Shown here one piece after another: positions 56,007 through 63,770 of a stretch of 64,000 bases of DNA. A model generated the notes under the pieces. That model was given only the letters and a program-made list of their open reading frames with translations. It did no database searches and had not been told where the DNA came from. The first letter of the stretch is position 1, and each line of letters starts with the position of its first letter. This DNA comes from a virus. Where the stretch lies: positions 1 through 64,000 of IMG/VR virus record IMGVR_UViG_3300025816_000008; one strand, given 5' to 3'. Both the position numbers and the translations under genes were made by a program.

Positions 56007-56264
56007 ATGGATCCCGAACTTGAAATTGATGATGAAATTGAAACTACAGCAGAAGAAGATATGGATATTGATGAAACAGAAGAAGAACAAAATCCAATAT
56101 TAGATATGGTAAATGCTATTGGTGAAGAGGATTATAGTTCGGCTGCAGATATATTTTCTTCATCATTAAATGATAGATTAAATGATGCAATTGAGCAATC
56201 TAGAGTTAATATAGCTTCAAGTATGTATGGGAACGAACAGGAAACAGTAGATGCAGACATTTAA
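56007..56264 (+). CDS. gp67: prohead core protein gp67-like
   Basis: An 85-residue acidic protein. I start it at the ATG at 56007 because GGAG sits 6 nt upstream; an in-frame TTG at 55995 overlaps that site. ILDMVNAIGEEDYSSAADIF and LNDRLNDAIEQSRVNIASSM resemble the helical part of T4 gp67, and the Glu/Asp-rich stretch is N-terminal here rather than C-terminal. Gene order (20-67-68-21) supports the call. In T4 it is an essential core protein of the prohead, later cleaved. Confidence 0.65.
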   Translation: MDPELEIDDEIETTAEEDMDIDETEEEQNPILDMVNAIGEEDYSSAADIFSSSLNDRLNDAIEQSRVNIASSMYGNEQETVDADI

Positions 56265-56463
56265 AGATCTAAAAGGTAAACTTTTACTTGGATCTACAAT
56301 TGTTAAAAAAGTAAAGATTGACCGCAAAAATGTAGTCATTCATAAACTTGCACATAATAAATTTAAAACAATGATTGACGGCGATGAATTAGACACATAT
56401 CCAAATGAAAAAGAAGCTATGGCAATGGCTAAAGAATTCATTAAGCAGTATAAAGGAAGATAA
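56251..56463 (+). CDS. gp68: prohead core protein gp68-like
   Basis: A 70-residue basic protein (MQTFKDLKGKLLLGSTIVKK). It overlaps the gp67-like gene by 14 nt and occupies the T4 gene 68 position. The C-terminus EKEAMAMAKEFIKQYKGR is a helix. Shorter than T4 gp68; the call relies on position and size, and it could instead be an unrelated small head protein. Confidence 0.45.
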   Translation: MQTFKDLKGKLLLGSTIVKKVKIDRKNVVIHKLAHNKFKTMIDGDELDTYPNEKEAMAMAKEFIKQYKGR

Positions 56464-56464
56464 T

Positions 56465-56734
56465 ATGACAATGGTTACACTCATGGGTTCAGAAGTAAAT
56501 GCGGCTATTACGCATGGAGCTGCAACCAATCTTTCCAGCGCAAAATGTGTAAGGGTATTCAATAGCCATACTGCTAGTCTTTTAGTAACACGTTGTACAG
56601 CAGCGGGTGTTACTATTGGAACTGCTACTATTGGACCAAAAGAAGTAATTTACTTATATAAAAATTCTGACGAGAAAATATTCGCGGCAGCAACAACAGT
56701 TAAATTAGTGCCAGTTGGATATCTTGGAGGATAA
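56465..56734 (+). CDS. small head-associated protein, unknown
   Basis: An 89-residue protein started at the ATG at 56465 because AAAGGAAG lies just upstream. It is beta-rich and hydrophobic (CVRVFNSHTASLLVTRCTAA, ATIGPKEVIYLYKNSDEKIF), a pattern common in small head or completion proteins found at this place in marine T4-like phages. It lies 2 nt before the protease gene. No function recognised. Confidence 0.55.
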   Translation: MTMVTLMGSEVNAAITHGAATNLSSAKCVRVFNSHTASLLVTRCTAAGVTIGTATIGPKEVIYLYKNSDEKIFAAATTVKLVPVGYLGG

Positions 56735-56736
56735 AA

Positions 56737-57387
56737 ATGAAATTAATTGCAGAATACCAAGATCAAGAAATATCTTATATGACAGAAGCTACCGAAGCCG
56801 GTGGAAAAAATCATGTGATTAAAGGTATTTTTGCGCAAGCTGAAAGCAAGAACCGTAATGGTAGGATTTATCCAAGACCGGTTATGGAAAAAGCAGTAGC
56901 AAAGTATAATAAGGAACAAATAATTCCTAAGAGAGCAGTCGGTGAATTGAACCATCCAGATGGTCCCACTGTAAACTTAGACAAAGTATCCCATCGCATT
57001 ACCGAACTAAATTGGGACGGTAATAACGTGATGGGTAAGGCACTTATATTAGACACTCCGATGGGGCAGATCGTTAAAGGTTTACTCGATGGTGGCGTTC
57101 AACTAGGTGTATCAACTCGTGGTATGGGAAGTCTAGAGAATCGTAATGGAACCAACTATGTAAAAGATGATTTTATGTTAGCAACGGTTGACATTGTTCA
57201 AGATCCATCCGCCCCAGAAGCTTTTGTTAATGGCATTATGGAGGGGGTCGATTGGGTATGGAACAATGGTGTGATAGAAGCTCAAGACATTGAAAAGATT
57301 GAGACTGAAATTAAGAAAGCTCCACGATCGGGATTGTATGAAGTACAAACTCGTGAGTTTAAGAATTTCCTCTCGTTGCTTAAATAA
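56737..57387 (+). CDS. gp21: prohead core protease gp21
   Basis: A 216-residue protein. Catalytic motifs of the T4/herpesvirus-type prohead protease are visible: H73 in GELNHPDGPTVN and S126 in LGVSTRGMGSL, with the preceding SKNRNGRIYPRPVM segment. In T4-type phages it cleaves core and capsid proteins at (L/I)-x-E|(A/G) and then itself. It lies directly before the scaffold. Confidence 0.9.
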   Translation: MKLIAEYQDQEISYMTEATEAGGKNHVIKGIFAQAESKNRNGRIYPRPVMEKAVAKYNKEQIIPKRAVGELNHPDGPTVNLDKVSHRITELNWDGNNVMGKALILDTPMGQIVKGLLDGGVQLGVSTRGMGSLENRNGTNYVKDDFMLATVDIVQDPSAPEAFVNGIMEGVDWVWNNGVIEAQDIEKIETEIKKAPRSGLYEVQTREFKNFLSLLK

Positions 57388-57402
57388 TAGAGGAGTCAAA
57401 AC

Positions 57403-58560
57403 ATGACTGATCAAAATTACGAACAGGATGTCGACCTCGATGAAGCAACGGAAGTTGTGGACGAGGCTAAGGCACCAACTACAAAAGGTAAGGCACCAGA
57501 GCCTGATCATACCGAAAACGATGGTATGAAAAAGACTAAACCTGATGTCGAAACTAAAAAAGGCGCAGGCGGAACTAAAGCTAAACAAGCAAAAGTTGGC
57601 GATACTTCCGGTCAAGACCCGATGCAAAAACTGAATGCTAGTTACGGAAACAAAATGGAAAATATGACTAAGTTGGCAGCTTTGCCGGCCGATGTTATTA
57701 ATACATTGTATCAAGAAGCATTTGGCGCTGACTTGGATCTAGATGAGTCCGATGAAGAATTGGTAGAGTATAACTTTGATGACGATCTGGAAGCTTTGGT
57801 TGAATCCGAAGCAACTCTTTCAGACGACTTTAAAGGTAAAGCTTCTACAATTTTTGAAGCTGCTGTTAATTCCAAAATTATGGAAAAAGCTGCAGATATG
57901 GAACTTGTCACTGCAACCCTTATCGCCGAAAAAGTTGAAGAGCTAGAAGAGCAATATACCTCCGAAATCTCTGAAGCTGTCACAGAAGCACGTGAAGAGC
58001 TTGTCGAAAAAGTCGATAGTTACTTAAATTACGTTGTTGAAACATGGATGGAAGAAAATAGACTGGCGGTTGAAACCGGTCTTAGAACTGAAATCGCTGA
58101 GACATTTATGAGCAGTTTGAAAGATCTGTTCACCGAGTCTTATATTGAAGTTCCAGAGTCCAAAGTTGATCTTGTCGATGATCTTGCCGAGCAAGTTGTT
58201 GCTCTGGAAGAAAAACTCAATAAAGAAACAGCTACTATCATTGAAATGAGAGCTGGCATGCAGCAAATGGAACGTCAGGCGATTATCGCTAATGCGTCTT
58301 ATGGTCTTGCCGGAACTCAAGCCGATAAACTAACCAAACTTGCAGAATCGATTGATTTCGAATCAGCTGAAGCATTTGCAAATAAAGTAGATACGCTAGT
58401 CGAATCTTACTTTTCAGAAACCACTCCAGTAGAAGCTCCTATGGCTGCTACAATGACTTCTATTACTGAAGAAGTTCACAGTGAAGATGGTGATGATCTT
58501 GTAGAAGCTACAACTGGTCGTATGGAACAATATCTGACTGCAATCAGATCAAATAACTAA
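57403..58560 (+). CDS. gp22: prohead scaffold protein gp22
   Basis: A 385-residue acidic coiled-coil protein. DPMQKLNASYGNKMENMTKL is followed by long Glu/Leu helices (EKVEELEEQYTSEISEAVTE, EKVDSYLNYVVETWMEENRL, YGLAGTQADKLTKLAESIDF), which match T4-type scaffold proteins; VETWMEENRLAVETGLRTEI is diagnostic. It is longer than T4 gp22 because of the N-terminal 80 residues. Better codons and higher GC than the accessory genes fit high expression. Confidence 0.9.
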   Translation: MTDQNYEQDVDLDEATEVVDEAKAPTTKGKAPEPDHTENDGMKKTKPDVETKKGAGGTKAKQAKVGDTSGQDPMQKLNASYGNKMENMTKLAALPADVINTLYQEAFGADLDLDESDEELVEYNFDDDLEALVESEATLSDDFKGKASTIFEAAVNSKIMEKAADMELVTATLIAEKVEELEEQYTSEISEAVTEAREELVEKVDSYLNYVVETWMEENRLAVETGLRTEIAETFMSSLKDLFTESYIEVPESKVDLVDDLAEQVVALEEKLNKETATIIEMRAGMQQMERQAIIANASYGLAGTQADKLTKLAESIDFESAEAFANKVDTLVESYFSETTPVEAPMAATMTSITEEVHSEDGDDLVEATTGRMEQYLTAIRSNN

Positions 58561-58571
58561 GGAGACAAAAG

Positions 58572-59912
58572 ATGTCTAACGCATACAAATCGCTTACTGA
58601 AAAGTGGGCACCGGTTCTGAACGAAGAATCAGCCGGTACAATTCATGATCAATATAGAAAGTCGGTAACGGCTGTTGTTCTTGAAAACCAAGAAAAAGCT
58701 CTTCAAGAAGCCCGTGCTGCTCAGGCAGGTTACTTGACAGAAGATGCACCTGGTGGTGCAAATACTGGTTCGATCGATAAATGGGATCCAATCCTTATTT
58801 CGCTCGTACGTCGTGCAATGCCTAACATGATGGCATATGACGTCTGTGGTGTTCAGCCAATGACTGGTCCAACTGGCCTGATCTTTGCGATGAAATCACG
58901 TTTCAATGGTGGTAAAACAACTAACGACGAAGCACTGTTTAACGAAGCAAATAGCGCGTTCTCTGGTGATTCTGCTGCAGCAAATGCTCAAACCGGTGAT
59001 ACTTCTGGTTTAGGTTCAGTAGGCGCAGGCGGAGCTGTTGACTCAGCTGGTACTGCAGCTCAACATGGTATCGGTATGGATACAGCAAACGGTGAAGGTC
59101 TTGGTACTACTGGTACTGGTCCAAACTCCGCATTCGCTGAAATGGGTTTCACTATTGAGAAATCAACCGTGTCAGCCAAAACACGTGCATTGAAAGCAGA
59201 ATATTCGCTTGAACTCGCACAGGATCTGAAAGCAATCCACGGTCTGGACGCTGAAAGCGAACTAGCTAACATTCTTTCGACTGAAATCCTTGCTGAAATC
59301 AACCGGGAAGTAATTCGTACCATTAACGCTCAAGCGAAAACTGGTGCTTCTACATCTCAAACAGCTCTTAATGGTATTTTTGATCTGAAAAATGATGCTG
59401 ATGGTCGTTGGAGTGTTGAGAAGTTTAAAGGTCTCATGGTTCAAGTCGAGCGTGAAGCAAACCAAATTGCAAAAGATACTCGTAGAGGTCGTGGTAACTT
59501 CATCATTACTTCTTCTGATGTTGCTTCCTGCTTGTCTGCTACTGGAATGTTGGACTATGCTCCAGCTCTGAAAGATAGCCTGACAGTTGATGATACTGGT
59601 AATACTTTTGCTGGTGTTCTTAATGGTCGTACCAAAGTATACATCGATCCGTATGCAACTGTAGACTATATTAACGTTGGATACAAAGGTACCAATGCTT
59701 ATGATGCAGGTCTCTTCTATTGCCCATACGTACCGCTGACCATGGTCCGTGCCGTAGGTGAGAATGACTTCCAGCCACGTATCGGGTTCAAAACTCGTTA
59801 TGGTATGGTGTCAAACCCATTTGTTGGAAACAATCCAGCAAACGGTCTTGCTACTTCAAGAACTAACCAGTACTACAGAATCTTCCGCGTAGACAATATC
59901 CTCGACACATAA
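58572..59912 (+). CDS. gp23: major capsid protein gp23
   Basis: A 446-residue protein. The N-terminal part (NAYKSLTEKWAPVLNEESAG) ends in a likely processing site near L55-T-E57 (GYLTEDAP). Diagnostic segments are GSIDKWDPILISLVRRAMPN, AYDVCGVQPMTGPTGLIFAM, LKAEYSLELAQDLKAIHGLD, RRGRGNFIITSSDVASCLSA and YDAGLFYCPYVPLTMVRAVG. It forms the hexameric capsid lattice. A strong terminator follows. Confidence 0.97.
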   Translation: MSNAYKSLTEKWAPVLNEESAGTIHDQYRKSVTAVVLENQEKALQEARAAQAGYLTEDAPGGANTGSIDKWDPILISLVRRAMPNMMAYDVCGVQPMTGPTGLIFAMKSRFNGGKTTNDEALFNEANSAFSGDSAAANAQTGDTSGLGSVGAGGAVDSAGTAAQHGIGMDTANGEGLGTTGTGPNSAFAEMGFTIEKSTVSAKTRALKAEYSLELAQDLKAIHGLDAESELANILSTEILAEINREVIRTINAQAKTGASTSQTALNGIFDLKNDADGRWSVEKFKGLMVQVEREANQIAKDTRRGRGNFIITSSDVASCLSATGMLDYAPALKDSLTVDDTGNTFAGVLNGRTKVYIDPYATVDYINVGYKGTNAYDAGLFYCPYVPLTMVRAVGENDFQPRIGFKTRYGMVSNPFVGNNPANGLATSRTNQYYRIFRVDNILDT

Positions 59913-59918
59913 GAAAAA

Positions 59919-59938
59919 AGAGAGGAACCAACCTCTCT
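59919..59938 (+). terminator. hairpin after capsid gene
   Basis: AGAGAGG and CCTCTCT pair across the AACCAA loop, starting 7 nt after the gene 23 stop. It has no T-run and may protect the 3' end or work together with the terminator 16 nt further on. Confidence 0.5.
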
Positions 59939-59953
59939 CTAAGAATAACTAAC

Positions 59954-59986
59954 AAGGGCGCTTTCGGGCGCCCTTTATTTTTTTTA
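59954..59986 (+). terminator. rho-independent terminator after gene 23
   Basis: AAGGGCGC, a TTTCGG loop and GCGCCCTT form an 8-bp GC-rich stem, followed by TATTTTTTTTTA. This is the strongest intrinsic terminator in the window. Confidence 0.9.
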
Positions 59987-60006
59987 TTATAAACCGCATT
60001 TAACTG

Positions 60007-60035
60007 TGTACATTGCTTTAGAACTGTGTTATAAA
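60007..60035 (+). promoter_or_regulatory. sigma70-like promoter (TGTACA-17-TATAAA)
   Basis: TGTACA, a 17-nt spacer and TATAAA with a TGT extended -10, right after the capsid terminator and 23 nt before the gene at 60059. The -35 is identical to both elements at 63674-63719. Confidence 0.65.
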
Positions 60036-60058
60036 GAATATAACAAAAGGAGAATATC

Positions 60059-60406
60059 ATGACTAAGTTCAACAAAAAAGACTTTACATACCATGGCGGC
60101 TATTTGCACTACACTGGCGACTATGAGGGTCGTCCCGTTTGGCCATCAGTTACAAAAAATGGTGTAAATGTTTATCCTAGTCTTGTTGGTAAAGGAAAAG
60201 ACCTTTTTATAGCTCGTTTCAAGTATGGTGGTCCTTTCACTAAAGCAAAGTTTATGAAAGAATTGATGAAATCTTTCACAGTTGAAGAATATGTTACAGA
60301 GCAGAATAAAGAGGGTCTTAATAGTTCTCCCTTGCAGATACTAAAAAATAAAAATGAAGATTGGTACAACACAATAATTCAAACCTGGAAAATGAAAAGG
60401 ATATAA
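60059..60406 (+). CDS. hypothetical protein of the small interstitial unit
   Basis: A 115-residue basic protein with AAAAGGAG upstream. FTYHGGYLHYTGDYEGRPVW and KDLFIARFKYGGPFTKAKFM are beta strands with many aromatics; VEEYVTEQNKE is helical. No known family. It and the next gene have their own sigma70-like promoter and lie between two terminators, so they are regulated apart from the late head genes. Confidence 0.55.
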   Translation: MTKFNKKDFTYHGGYLHYTGDYEGRPVWPSVTKNGVNVYPSLVGKGKDLFIARFKYGGPFTKAKFMKELMKSFTVEEYVTEQNKEGLNSSPLQILKNKNEDWYNTIIQTWKMKRI

Positions 60407-60408
60407 TT

Positions 60409-60627
60409 ATGTGGGAACTCAGAGGACAATTCAGCGTTAGGCAATTCGATGAAACTACAGGAAAACCTAGAACTGAAGGTCCTCTTGAGTGGTCTGCAAT
60501 AACAGTTAACACTCAAGAAGAAGCGGAAGAGTGGTGGAAATGTAGAACTAGTACTGATTGCAAAGTAAATAGAGTTAGTACTATGTTTGATCCAAATGGT
60601 AATGTTGTTAAAGTAGCATTTAACTAA
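60409..60627 (+). CDS. small hypothetical protein
   Basis: A 72-residue protein started at the ATG at 60409, which has AAAAGGAT upstream; the in-frame TTG sixteen codons earlier lies inside the preceding gene. MWELRGQFSVRQFDETTGKP and ITVNTQEEAEEWWKCRTS suggest a small alpha-beta fold. Two-nucleotide gap to the preceding gene. No function recognised. Confidence 0.55.
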   Translation: MWELRGQFSVRQFDETTGKPRTEGPLEWSAITVNTQEEAEEWWKCRTSTDCKVNRVSTMFDPNGNVVKVAFN

Positions 60628-60653
60628 TAAGATTAATATTTTACTAATATAAT

Positions 60654-60682
60654 AAAGGGTCCTTTTTAGGATCCTTTTTTTT
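60654..60682 (+). terminator. rho-independent terminator
   Basis: AAAGGGTCC and GGATCCTTT pair (one G-T wobble) across TTTTTA and are followed by eight T. It ends the small unit and lies just before a late promoter. Confidence 0.85.
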
Positions 60683-60683
60683 A

Positions 60684-60691
60684 TATAAATA
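60684..60691 (+). promoter_or_regulatory. T4-type late promoter (TATAAATA)
   Basis: An exact TATAAATA 20 nt before the tail-tube-fold gene, directly after the terminator T-run. Confidence 0.75.
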
Positions 60692-60711
60692 CTAGTAACA
60701 GGGAGTTTAAC

Positions 60712-61215
60712 ATGGCAAAATTAACATCTAATATAAATTATCTCCAGAGTACACAGTTTAAAGTTATAATTGATAGAAAGCAGTTTGCAAATCTAGAATT
60801 TTTTGCTCAAAGCTTTTCACATCCTGGAGTTACTCTAACTTCTGCACCAATGGCTTATAAACGAATTGCATCTGTCGGATTACCAGGTGATACGTTGACT
60901 ATAGATGAGTTACAATTGCAAATTATTGTAGATGAAAATATGCAATCGTATATTGAAATGTATAACTGGGCGGAACTACTTACTCAGGAGAGAACTAATC
61001 TTGGTCCTGATGTAGTGCCTATACCAAAAGTAAGTCACGAGGCTGATATAAGTATTTTACTTATGACAAACTCAAATAAACTTGTCAAAACAATCAGATA
61101 TATAGATTGTGTACCGACAGGACTTGGTAATTTAAATTTTGCTTCATCTACAAATGAACCGCAAATGGTTACGTTTAATGCTTCGTTTAGATCGGAGTAT
61201 TTTATTATAACTTAA
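60712..61215 (+). CDS. tail-tube-fold protein (gp19-like; tail terminator gp3 candidate)
   Basis: A 167-residue protein. The arrangement FKVIIDRKQFANLEFFAQSF, SHPGVTLTSAP, VGLPGDTLTIDELQLQIIVD and the closing TFNASFRSEYF resembles gp19 and other tube-fold proteins (tube, tube cap, tail terminator). The head-to-uvsY position and size are compatible with the tail-completion protein gp3, but I cannot prove which. Late promoter and GGGAG site upstream. Confidence 0.6.
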   Translation: MAKLTSNINYLQSTQFKVIIDRKQFANLEFFAQSFSHPGVTLTSAPMAYKRIASVGLPGDTLTIDELQLQIIVDENMQSYIEMYNWAELLTQERTNLGPDVVPIPKVSHEADISILLMTNSNKLVKTIRYIDCVPTGLGNLNFASSTNEPQMVTFNASFRSEYFIIT

Positions 61216-61249
61216 CGTATATATATTTTTTATATTATGGAGAAATGAT

Positions 61250-61696
61250 TTGTTAACACTTGAAAATATACTTGAACAATGGAAAAATGACAGTGAAATT
61301 GACGAGCATAATTTAGATAGGAGCTCAATCGATATTGTCAAGCTTCATGCAAAATATCTAGAAATGCTTTCTATCACAAAACTTAAGTTGAAAAAAACTG
61401 AGTTAAATCAAAAAATCTTACTGAAAGACAAGTGGCTTTACTACAATGGGAAGCTAACTGAAGACGAGCTAATTGAAAAAGGGTGGGAATACGATCCTTT
61501 TCGCGGTATGAAAATCATGAAAGGTGATATGAATAAGTACTATGATTCTGATATAGATATACAACAGAGTGAAGAAAAGGTAACATACTATAAAACTATA
61601 GTTGAGACTTTATCTGAAATAGTTGATACACTTCGATGGAGACATCAAACAATTAGTAATATTATAAAATGGAAGCAGTTTCAAGCCGGTGGATAG
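61250..61696 (+). CDS. uvsY: recombination mediator UvsY
   Basis: A 148-residue helical protein with a TTG start preceded by GGAG; the ATG at 61245 is out of frame. LTLENILEQWKNDSEIDEHN, HAKYLEMLSITKLKLKKTEL and TVVETLSEIVDTL-like text (here YKTIVETLSEIVDTLRWRHQ) are hallmark UvsY segments. UvsY loads the UvsX recombinase onto gp32-coated ssDNA. It overlaps uvsW by 8 nt. Confidence 0.9.
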   Translation: MLTLENILEQWKNDSEIDEHNLDRSSIDIVKLHAKYLEMLSITKLKLKKTELNQKILLKDKWLYYNGKLTEDELIEKGWEYDPFRGMKIMKGDMNKYYDSDIDIQQSEEKVTYYKTIVETLSEIVDTLRWRHQTISNIIKWKQFQAGG

Positions 61697-63194
61697 AATA
61701 ATAATACAGAAGAAAAACGAAGCATTTCTATTACTAGGATGTGATAGTGGCATAGCAATGGAATTAAGTGATTTCTTTTCATTCTTTGTTCCAGGCTATA
61801 AGTATATGCCGCTCTATCGTAATAAAGTATGGGATGGCAAAGTTAGATTGTTTAATCCAGCAAACTACGAGCTACCGGTAGGTTTGTTATCGTATGTAAA
61901 AGAGTTTGCAGAAAAAAGAAATTATGATGTAGAATATGAAGACGGGCCGTACGGAGCTCCAGAATCGTTTAACAAAGTTGATGCGCGAGATATTATGGAT
62001 TTTATAAAATCACTTAATATCCATAGTAAAGGCACGCCAATTGAAGTAAGAGATTATCAGTTTAATGCTATATGTGAAGGTATTCGAAAGAAAAGAACTA
62101 TCATGTTATCTCCCACGGGCTCGGGAAAGTCTTTAATAATTTATATTTTAATGCGATGGTATATGGCTAATCATGATGATAAAGTCCTTGTAATTGTACC
62201 TACTACTTCTTTAGTCCAACAGATGATGTCTGACTTTGGTGATTATTCATCTAATGATGATGAATTTTCAAGTGAACATGATTGTCATGCGATATTCTCA
62301 GGACAAGCTAAAATGAATATATCTGAGAATGTTTTTATTAGTACTTGGCAATCAATATATAAGTTACCTCCGACATGGTTTGGTCAATTTGGAATTATAT
62401 TTGGTGATGAGGTTCATGGATTTAAATCAAAGTCGTTATCAAATATCATGAATAAGTCAAAAAATACTGCATATCGATTTGGAACTACCGGTACATTGGA
62501 TGGAACTCAGACACACAAATTAGTATTAGAAGGCTTATTTGGCAAAGTGATGAAAGTCACTACTACTAAAGAATTACAGGAAAAGGATACGTTAGCTGCT
62601 CTTGATATTTTTATTTTAAGATTGGAGCATGGTGATGATGTAAGACAATTAATAAGTGGAAGCACATACCAACAAGAAATAAATTTTATAATAGGAAATG
62701 AAAAAAGAAATCAGTTTATAAGAAATCTGGCTGTTGATCAAAAGGGCAATTCCCTTGTATTATTCCAATATGTTGAAAAACATGGTAAGATATTATATGA
62801 TTTAATTAAGTCTAAGGCAGATATAAATAGAAAAGTATTCTTTGTTAGTGGTGCAACAGAAGCTACTGATAGAGAAGCTATTAGAAAAATAACAGAGAAT
62901 CAAAAAGATGCTATTATCGTGGCAAGTCTGGGAACTTTTAGTACAGGGATTAATATACGGAATTTACACAACATCATTTTTGCGAGTCCGTCAAAATCAC
63001 AAATCAAAGTTTTACAAAGTATAGGAAGAGGTTTAAGAAAAAGTGATAATGGTGTAACAACCAAACTATATGATATATCTGATGATATTCAGCATAAGTC
63101 AAAGAAAAATTATACTTTGCTTCACTCTGAAGAAAGAATCAAAATTTATAGACGAGAGAGATTTAATTTTAAGATTTATAAAATAAAGGTTTAA
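61689..63194 (+). CDS. uvsW: RNA-DNA and Holliday junction helicase UvsW
   Basis: A 501-residue SF2 helicase with a GTG start inside uvsY. Walker A SPTGSGKS (141-148), DEVH box (240-243), FGTTGTLDGT motif III region, and the C-terminal motifs (SLGTFSTGINIRNLHNIIFA, QSIGRGLRKSD). The N-terminal 90 residues match the small UvsW nucleic-acid-binding domain. In T4 it unwinds R-loops, shifts origin to recombination-dependent replication and branch-migrates junctions. Confidence 0.93.
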   Translation: MDRIIIQKKNEAFLLLGCDSGIAMELSDFFSFFVPGYKYMPLYRNKVWDGKVRLFNPANYELPVGLLSYVKEFAEKRNYDVEYEDGPYGAPESFNKVDARDIMDFIKSLNIHSKGTPIEVRDYQFNAICEGIRKKRTIMLSPTGSGKSLIIYILMRWYMANHDDKVLVIVPTTSLVQQMMSDFGDYSSNDDEFSSEHDCHAIFSGQAKMNISENVFISTWQSIYKLPPTWFGQFGIIFGDEVHGFKSKSLSNIMNKSKNTAYRFGTTGTLDGTQTHKLVLEGLFGKVMKVTTTKELQEKDTLAALDIFILRLEHGDDVRQLISGSTYQQEINFIIGNEKRNQFIRNLAVDQKGNSLVLFQYVEKHGKILYDLIKSKADINRKVFFVSGATEATDREAIRKITENQKDAIIVASLGTFSTGINIRNLHNIIFASPSKSQIKVLQSIGRGLRKSDNGVTTKLYDISDDIQHKSKKNYTLLHSEERIKIYRRERFNFKIYKIKV

Positions 63195-63198
63195 GTCA

Positions 63199-63618
63199 AT
63201 GGTCGAAGATAATATAAAACAGATTAAAATGGTAAATGGTGATGAATTATTATGCGAGGTTTTAGAAGAGCTTGATGAAGACCTGATTATAAGATATTGC
63301 CTTATTATCGATAGATTAAATCCGTCGACTATAGATGATATTAAAGAAGAAATGCACTCCTATTATACGCTAAGACCATGGATGACGTATATTGAACATC
63401 ATGATGAAGTAGTAACTTTATCAAAATATCATTGTATGGCCTTCACTATGCCTCACTCTGATCTATTAAACCAGTATGGTTTAGCATTAAAAAAACTAAT
63501 CGAACTTTCAGAAGAAGAAATTTTAGACAAAAAAATAAGTAATATTTTGGAAGCAACAGAAGAAAAAGAAGAAAACGTGGTATCAATTTTCGAGAAGTCA
63601 AAGAATAAACTTCATTAG
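63199..63618 (+). CDS. small Lsm/Sm-like acidic protein, unknown
   Basis: A 139-residue protein with AAAGG before its ATG. IKMVNGDELLCEVLEELDED then a strand and YTLRPWMTYIEHHDEVVTLS look like a small bent beta-barrel of the Sm/Lsm kind that recurs beside uvsW in marine T4-like phages, followed by acidic helices. No function is established. It ends the uvsY-uvsW unit; 152 nt of intergenic DNA follow. Confidence 0.5.
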   Translation: MVEDNIKQIKMVNGDELLCEVLEELDEDLIIRYCLIIDRLNPSTIDDIKEEMHSYYTLRPWMTYIEHHDEVVTLSKYHCMAFTMPHSDLLNQYGLALKKLIELSEEEILDKKISNILEATEEKEENVVSIFEKSKNKLH

Positions 63619-63650
63619 GTACTATCCCCCCTGTTAAGAGGTACTCTCTT

Positions 63651-63679
63651 ATTATACCACGGTTTGAGGTGGTTGTACA
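63651..63679 (-). promoter_or_regulatory. sigma70-like promoter reading minus strand (TGTACA-17-TATAAT)
   Basis: On the minus strand, TGTACA (63679-63674), a 17-nt spacer and TATAAT (63656-63651) with TGG extended -10. It points toward the 3' end of the plus-strand gene at 63199-63618, where no minus-strand gene is visible, so any transcript would be antisense or a small RNA. Confidence 0.5.
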
Positions 63680-63694
63680 CAGCTAATTTAGCTG
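63680..63694. promoter_or_regulatory. inverted repeat between divergent promoters (operator candidate)
   Basis: CAGCTAA and TTAGCTG flank a single T: a perfect 7-bp dyad located directly between two divergent promoters that share the TGTACA -35. Such a position is typical for a regulator binding site, but the binding protein is unknown. Confidence 0.4.
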
Positions 63695-63713
63695 CGTATC
63701 AATTATTATTTTG

Positions 63714-63742
63714 TGTACATCTCCTTGAAAATATGATATAAT
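63714..63742 (+). promoter_or_regulatory. gp55: sigma70-like promoter of gene 55 (TGTACA-17-TATAAT)
   Basis: TGTACA, 17-nt spacer and TATAAT with TGA extended -10, 28 nt before the gene 55 start. It uses the same -35 as the promoter at 60007, so the late sigma factor is itself made from host-type transcription. Confidence 0.7.
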
Positions 63743-63770
63743 TGTTAATATAAAGTGGAGACAATACTAT

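Noticed and set aside
63619-63770. tRNA gene or small coding gene in the largest gap
   Set aside because: No cloverleaf or long open frame; the gap is accounted for by promoters and a dyad.
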